A stretch of 35,761 nucleotides of DNA from JAZDCJ01 sp036311985 (GTDB taxonomy: Bacteria; Actinomycetota; Actinomycetes; Actinomycetales; Micrococcaceae), in assembly GCF_036311985.1 (NCBI RefSeq), contig NZ_JAZDCJ010000052.1, one strand, 5' to 3'. The notes under the pieces were generated by a model. The model was not told the origin of the DNA, searched no databases, and saw only the letters and a list, made by a program, of their open reading frames with translations. The translations under genes and the position numbers were made by a program. Position 1 is the stretch's first letter. Each line of letters opens with the position of its first letter. Positions 32,352 to 35,761 of this stretch are shown piece by piece.

Positions 32352-33117
32352 CGCCCCGTCCGCCGGGCCCCTCCTGCGGGCCGAGGGCCTGCAGAAGTCG
32401 TTCGGCGAGAACCACGTGCTGCGCTCGATCGACCTCGCCGTCGGCTCCGGGCAGGTCCTGGCCCTCATCGGCCCGTCGGGCTCCGGGAAGACGACCGTGC
32501 TGCGCTGCCTCAACGGCCTCGAGCAGCCCGACGCCGGCCGCGTCGCCTTCGCGGGCGGGCCGGAGGTCGACTTCGGGCCGTCCACGACGCGCAAGGAGAA
32601 GGAGTCGCTGCGCACGCGCAGCGCCATGGTCTTCCAGAACTACAACCTCTTCCCGCACATGACGGTCCTGCAGAACGTCATCGAGGGTCCCGTGCGGGTC
32701 CAGGGCCGCCCCCGGGCCGAGGTCGTCGCCGAGGCGCGGGCCCTCCTGGCCCGCGTGGGGCTCGAGGCGAAGGCGGAGCAGTACCCGCACGAGCTCTCGG
32801 GCGGGCAGCAGCAGCGCGTCGGGATCGTCCGGGCGCTCGCGCTCAAGCCCTCGCTCCTGCTCTTCGACGAGCCGACGTCCGCCCTGGACCCCGAGCTCGT
32901 CGGCGACGTGCTCACCGTGATCAAGGAGCTCGCCTCCGAGGGCTGGACCATGGTCATGGTCACGCACGAGCTCGCGTTCGCCCGCGAGGTCGCCCATGAG
33001 GTCGTCTTCATGGACGGCGGGGTCGTCGTCGAGCGCGGGCACCCGGACCAGGTGCTGCGCGCGCCCCGGGCCGAGCGCACGCGCCAGTTCGTGCACCGCC
33101 TCCTGAATCCGTTCTAG
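32338..33117 (+). CDS. Polar amino acid ABC transporter ATP-binding protein
   Basis: 259-residue ATPase of the amino acid importer. Walker A GPSGSGKTT at 45-53, Q-loop MVFQNYNLFPHMTVLQNV, signature LSGGQQQR, Walker B LLLFDEPTSALDPE and H-loop VTHEL are all intact. ATG 32338 lies inside the permease 3' end, 14 bases before its last stop-codon base, so translation is coupled. Its TAG stop shares CTAG with the stop of the convergent small membrane protein gene. Confidence 0.94.
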   Translation: MSPTDAPSAGPLLRAEGLQKSFGENHVLRSIDLAVGSGQVLALIGPSGSGKTTVLRCLNGLEQPDAGRVAFAGGPEVDFGPSTTRKEKESLRTRSAMVFQNYNLFPHMTVLQNVIEGPVRVQGRPRAEVVAEARALLARVGLEAKAEQYPHELSGGQQQRVGIVRALALKPSLLLFDEPTSALDPELVGDVLTVIKELASEGWTMVMVTHELAFAREVAHEVVFMDGGVVVERGHPDQVLRAPRAERTRQFVHRLLNPF

Positions 33118-33365
33118 GCCGAGGCGCCCTTGCGGGAACCACCGCGGCGCAGCAGCACGCCGGCGCCGAGGAGCGCGGCGGCGAGCACGGCGACCGGCAG
33201 GGCGGCCCCCACGAGCAGCTGGGTCGGCGTCACGGGCGCGTTGTCCGTCGTGCCCCACAGCGCCCCGGCCACGAGGAACACGGCCAGGGCGGTGGCGAGC
33301 ATCCCGGCCCACAGGAGCACCACAGGGCCGCGCGCCCGGCCGTTTTTCGTCGTCTGAACCGTCAT
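33114..33365 (-). CDS. Small two-helix membrane protein of unknown function
   Basis: 83-residue protein not assigned to a family. After a short basic N-terminus (TTKNGRARG) come two hydrophobic helices, about 14-35 and 47-68, joined by TTDNAPVTPTQ, and then a basic tail (RRGGSRKG), suggesting both ends are cytoplasmic. The frame is open upstream to 33506, but ATG 33365 is chosen because it follows AGGGG at seven-base spacing. An inverted repeat GGACCG-GTT-CGGTCC at 33391-33405 lies in the 88-base gap between it and metB. Confidence 0.65.
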   Translation of the reverse strand: MTVQTTKNGRARGPVVLLWAGMLATALAVFLVAGALWGTTDNAPVTPTQLLVGAALPVAVLAAALLGAGVLLRRGGSRKGASA

Positions 33366-33390
33366 GTCAGTCCCCTGTCGCGTCGCCGGC

Positions 33391-33405
33391 GGACCGGTTC
33401 GGTCC
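33391..33405. repeat. Perfect inverted repeat GGACCG-GTT-CGGTCC
   Basis: Six-base arms with a three-base centre in the metB/small membrane gene gap. It could be a metB terminator without a U-tract or an operator for the small gene. Nothing in the sequence decides between them. Confidence 0.35.
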
Positions 33406-33453
33406 ATCCGTTTGAGGGAAAGACTCGCACGCACGCCCTGCGCGGTCAACGGT

Positions 33454-34647
33454 TCAGACCCGCGCCGGCTGCGGCAGCCGCGCGACGACGGCGAGCGCCT
33501 GCTCAAGGTCGGCCCGCAGATCCCGCACGTCCTCGACCCCGACGGAGAGCCGGACGAGGTCCGTCGGCACGGCGAGCGGGGTGTCCTTGACGCTCGCGTG
33601 CGTCATCTCCGAGCAGTAGCAGGCGAGCGATTCGACCCCGCCGAGGCTGACCGAGAGCGCGAAGAGCCGCGTGGACTCGGCGAACGCCCGGGCCGCGCGC
33701 TCGTGGCCGAAGCGCAGCGAGACGATCCCGCCGAAGCCGTCCATCTGCTCCGCGGCGAGCGCGTGCCCCGGGTGCTCCTCCAACCCCGGATACAGCACCT
33801 CGGCGACCCCGGGCCGCTCCCGCAGCCAGCGGGCGAGCTCGAGCGCGTTGGCCCCGTGCCGTTCCATCCGCAGCCCCAGGGTCTTGAGGCCGCGCGCGGC
33901 GAGGTAGGCGTCCTGCGGCCCCGCGACGGCCCCGCCGGCGAACTGCTGGAAGCCGATCGCCTCGGCGAGCGCCTCCCCGCGCCACGCGCCCCCGGAGGCC
34001 ACGACCGCGCCCCCCAGGACGTCCGAGTGCCCGCCGATGTACTTCGTGGTCGAGTGCACCACGAGGTCGGCCCCGAGCTGAAGGGGCCGCTGCAGGTAGG
34101 GCGAGGCGAAGGTGTTGTCCACGACGAGGAGGGCCCCGGCGTCGTGCGCGATCCGCGCCCAGGCGCGCACGTCCGCGATCCCCAGGAGGGGGTTCGACGG
34201 CGTCTCGAGCCACAGCAGCGCCGTCTTCCCCGGAACGACGGCGGAGCGCACCGCCGCCGCGTCGGTGATCGGCACGGGGGTGTTCCCCACGCCCCACTTG
34301 CCGTGCAGCCGGTTGATGAGCCGGTTGGTCCCGCCGTAGCCGTCGGCGCCCAGGACGATGTGGTCGCCCGGGGCGAGCAGCGCCCGCAGGAGGGCGTCCT
34401 CCGCGGCGATCCCCGAGGCGAACGCGAAGCCCGCGACGCCGCCCTCGAGCGCGGCGAGCTGCGCCTCGAAGCCGGCCCGCGTCGGGTTCGAGCCGCGCGA
34501 GTACTCGTGGCCCCCGCGCAGGACGTTGATCCCGTCCTGGACGAACGTGGAGGTCTGGTAGATCGGCGGGATGACCGCCCCCGTCAGCGGGTCCGGTTCC
34601 TGCCCGGCGTGGATCGCCGTCGTGTTGAAGCCCCGGTAGGCGCCCAT
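33454..34647 (-). CDS. metB: Cystathionine gamma-synthase / transsulfuration PLP enzyme
   Basis: 397-residue PLP enzyme of the Cys/Met metabolism family. Catalytic lysine K202 is in HSTTKYIGGHSD. The N-terminal IPPIYQTSTFVQDG, EYSRGSNPTR and ASGIAAEDALL blocks and C-terminal SLGGVESLACYCSEMTHAS are present. It most resembles cystathionine gamma-synthase. Cystathionine gamma-lyase or methionine gamma-lyase cannot be excluded from sequence. ATG 34647 overlaps the MetY-type stop by one base (TGATG), so the two are coupled and probably act on the same activated homoserine pool. Confidence 0.85.
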   Translation of the reverse strand: MGAYRGFNTTAIHAGQEPDPLTGAVIPPIYQTSTFVQDGINVLRGGHEYSRGSNPTRAGFEAQLAALEGGVAGFAFASGIAAEDALLRALLAPGDHIVLGADGYGGTNRLINRLHGKWGVGNTPVPITDAAAVRSAVVPGKTALLWLETPSNPLLGIADVRAWARIAHDAGALLVVDNTFASPYLQRPLQLGADLVVHSTTKYIGGHSDVLGGAVVASGGAWRGEALAEAIGFQQFAGGAVAGPQDAYLAARGLKTLGLRMERHGANALELARWLRERPGVAEVLYPGLEEHPGHALAAEQMDGFGGIVSLRFGHERAARAFAESTRLFALSVSLGGVESLACYCSEMTHASVKDTPLAVPTDLVRLSVGVEDVRDLRADLEQALAVVARLPQPARV

Positions 34648-35705
34648 CAGGCCACGCTCCCCTCGGCGACGAGCCCCGCCGCGGCGAAGGCCTGCGCGAG
34701 GTCGGCGGTCAGGTCCGCCGGCTCCTCGAGGCCCACCGAGAGCCGGATCGTCGCCTCGCCGATCCCGGCCGCGGCCCGCTGCGCCGGCGTGAGCCGGCAA
34801 TGCGTCATCGCCGCCGGGTGGGCCACGAGCGAGCGCGTGTCCCCGAGGTTGGCGACGAGCTTGAAGAGCCGCAGCGCGTCGATGAAGCGCGCCACCGCCC
34901 CGGGGTCCCGCTCGGGGTCCACCGCGAGGTCGAACGAGAACACGGAGCCCGTGCCGTCCGGGAAGTCGCGCGCCGCGATCCCCTCCCCCGGGTGCCCGGG
35001 CACCGAGGGGTGGTGGACGCGGGCGACGGCGGGGTGCGCGTCGAGGAAGCGGGCGACGTCCACGGCGTTCCGCCCGTGGCGCTCGACCCGCAACCGCAGC
35101 GTCTCCGTCCCGCGCAGGATCTCGGCGGCGGCCGAGGGGGCCAACGCGGGGCCGAGGTCGTGTAGGTACTTGCTGCGCGCATAGGCCAGGTACGCGCCGC
35201 GGCCGTGCCGTTCCCAGAGGCTCGCCCCGCCGTAGCGGCTCCGCGGGCCCACGATCCGCGACCACTTGACCGGATCGGCGGCGAAGTCGAACGTCCCGCC
35301 GTCCACAAGGACGCCCGCGAGGGTGGTCCCGTGGCCGCCGAGGAACTTCGTCGCCGAGTGCACGACGACGTCGGCCCCGTGCTCGAACGGCCGGTAGAGG
35401 GCGGGGGTGGCGAGCGTGTTGTCCACGACCACGGGCACCCCGGCGGCGTGGGCCGTGCGCGCGATCGCCGGCAGGTCCGGCAGGGTCGCGAGCGGGTTCG
35501 TGATGGACTCGAGCAGCACGGCCCGGGTCCCGGGCCCGATCGCCGCCGCCCACGCCGCCGGGTCGTCCTGGTCCACGAAGTCCACGCCGTAGCCGAAGTC
35601 GGCGAAGGTATCCGTGAGCAGGTCCACCGTCCCCCCGTAGAGCTGGGACGACGCCGCGACGCGCCCGCCGCCCTCCCCGGCGCCGAGGAGCGCCAACAGG
35701 GCCGT
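34647..35705 (-). CDS. metY: O-acetylhomoserine sulfhydrylase (MetY-like), N-terminus missing
   Basis: PLP enzyme adding sulfide to O-acetylhomoserine to give homocysteine. About 350 residues are present out of about 430. Catalytic lysine lies in HSATKFLGGHGTT. The MetY-specific insert GTFDFAADPVKWSRI, YGGASLWERHG and AYLAYARSKYLHDLGPALAPSAAAEIL, and the LGDTRSLVAHPAAMTHC block, distinguish it from MetB. The start is lost: before TALLALLGAG the reading frame enters a run of prolines encoded by a 12-G tract and then unrelated residues, where the contig apparently ends. The frame stays open to 35747, but that part is not trusted. Confidence 0.88.
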   Translation of the reverse strand, partial: TALLALLGAGEGGGRVAASSQLYGGTVDLLTDTFADFGYGVDFVDQDDPAAWAAAIGPGTRAVLLESITNPLATLPDLPAIARTAHAAGVPVVVDNTLATPALYRPFEHGADVVVHSATKFLGGHGTTLAGVLVDGGTFDFAADPVKWSRIVGPRSRYGGASLWERHGRGAYLAYARSKYLHDLGPALAPSAAAEILRGTETLRLRVERHGRNAVDVARFLDAHPAVARVHHPSVPGHPGEGIAARDFPDGTGSVFSFDLAVDPERDPGAVARFIDALRLFKLVANLGDTRSLVAHPAAMTHCRLTPAQRAAAGIGEATIRLSVGLEEPADLTADLAQAFAAAGLVAEGSVA

Positions 35706-35761
35706 GGGGGGGGGGGGAGATCCGCGCTCTGTATTTCCCACGCCCAAAACAGCTCTCCTAT
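35706..35761. other. Probable contig-end artefact
   Basis: A run of 12 G (35706-35717) followed by 44 bases of clearly lower GC than the rest, interrupting the conserved metY reading frame. It begins with AGATC, the first five bases of a common sequencing adapter, but the rest does not match that adapter. Confidence 0.6.

Overview
The window reads as chromosomal DNA of a very GC-rich actinobacterium. Almost every base is coding, GTG starts are frequent, stop/start codons often overlap, and several genes start a few bases after a TANNNT -10 box. The gene content (YkoE-type thiamine transporter, Mrp/Mnh antiporter with fused A and B subunits, class I fumarase, bacterial TDO, M15 carboxypeptidase) would suit a Micrococcales member, perhaps Micrococcaceae. 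That placement is inference. No transposon, phage gene, integrase or CRISPR array was seen, and no gene-free stretch exceeds about 260 bases.

Layout. 99-4507: a CebFG-BglC-CebR-like beta-glucoside uptake and hydrolysis operon (two sugar ABC permeases, GH1 beta-glucosidase, LacI regulator). 4517-7321: FAD oxidoreductase, LysE-type exporter and low-molecular-weight tyrosine phosphatase, each with its own leaderless-type promoter. 7311-11906: folate branch, with an unusual P-loop kinase-PabB fusion and PabC, separated by an opposite-strand cardiolipin synthase. 11903-16361 (minus): a TPP riboswitch controlling a thiamine-precursor ECF transporter (YkoE S component, fused A-A-T polypeptide) and a coupled MFS gene. 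16438-16707: small DUF4235 membrane protein. 16715-23120 (minus): six-gene Mrp-type cation/proton antiporter operon with overlapping genes. 23274-26040: UMF1-type MFS protein, dcd, and an exported M15 D,D-carboxypeptidase. 26057-28634 (minus): tryptophan 2,3-dioxygenase and class I fumarase. 28747-30768: SseB-like protein, tRNA-Gly(CCC), panD, AEC transporter. 30858-33117: polar amino acid (probably cystine) ABC transporter. 33114-35705 (minus): small membrane protein and two PLP transsulfuration enzymes (MetB and MetY types), the latter cut by the end of the contig.

Working together: the first operon imports and hydrolyses a beta-glucoside under a local repressor. PabB and PabC make p-aminobenzoate. 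The riboswitch operon imports HMP/thiamine when TPP is low. The Mrp complex exports Na+ at the expense of the proton gradient. The right end looks like a sulfur amino acid neighbourhood, with cystine uptake beside homoserine sulfhydrylation and transsulfuration.

The most interesting signals are the kinase-PabB fusion, the recurrent leaderless promoter geometry (two of these -10 boxes include the previous gene's stop codon), a perfect Shine-Dalgarno-sequestering hairpin below the TPP aptamer, and an MFS transporter inside the riboswitch operon. I found no clearly new multi-gene system. The last ~56 bases look like a contig-end artefact.
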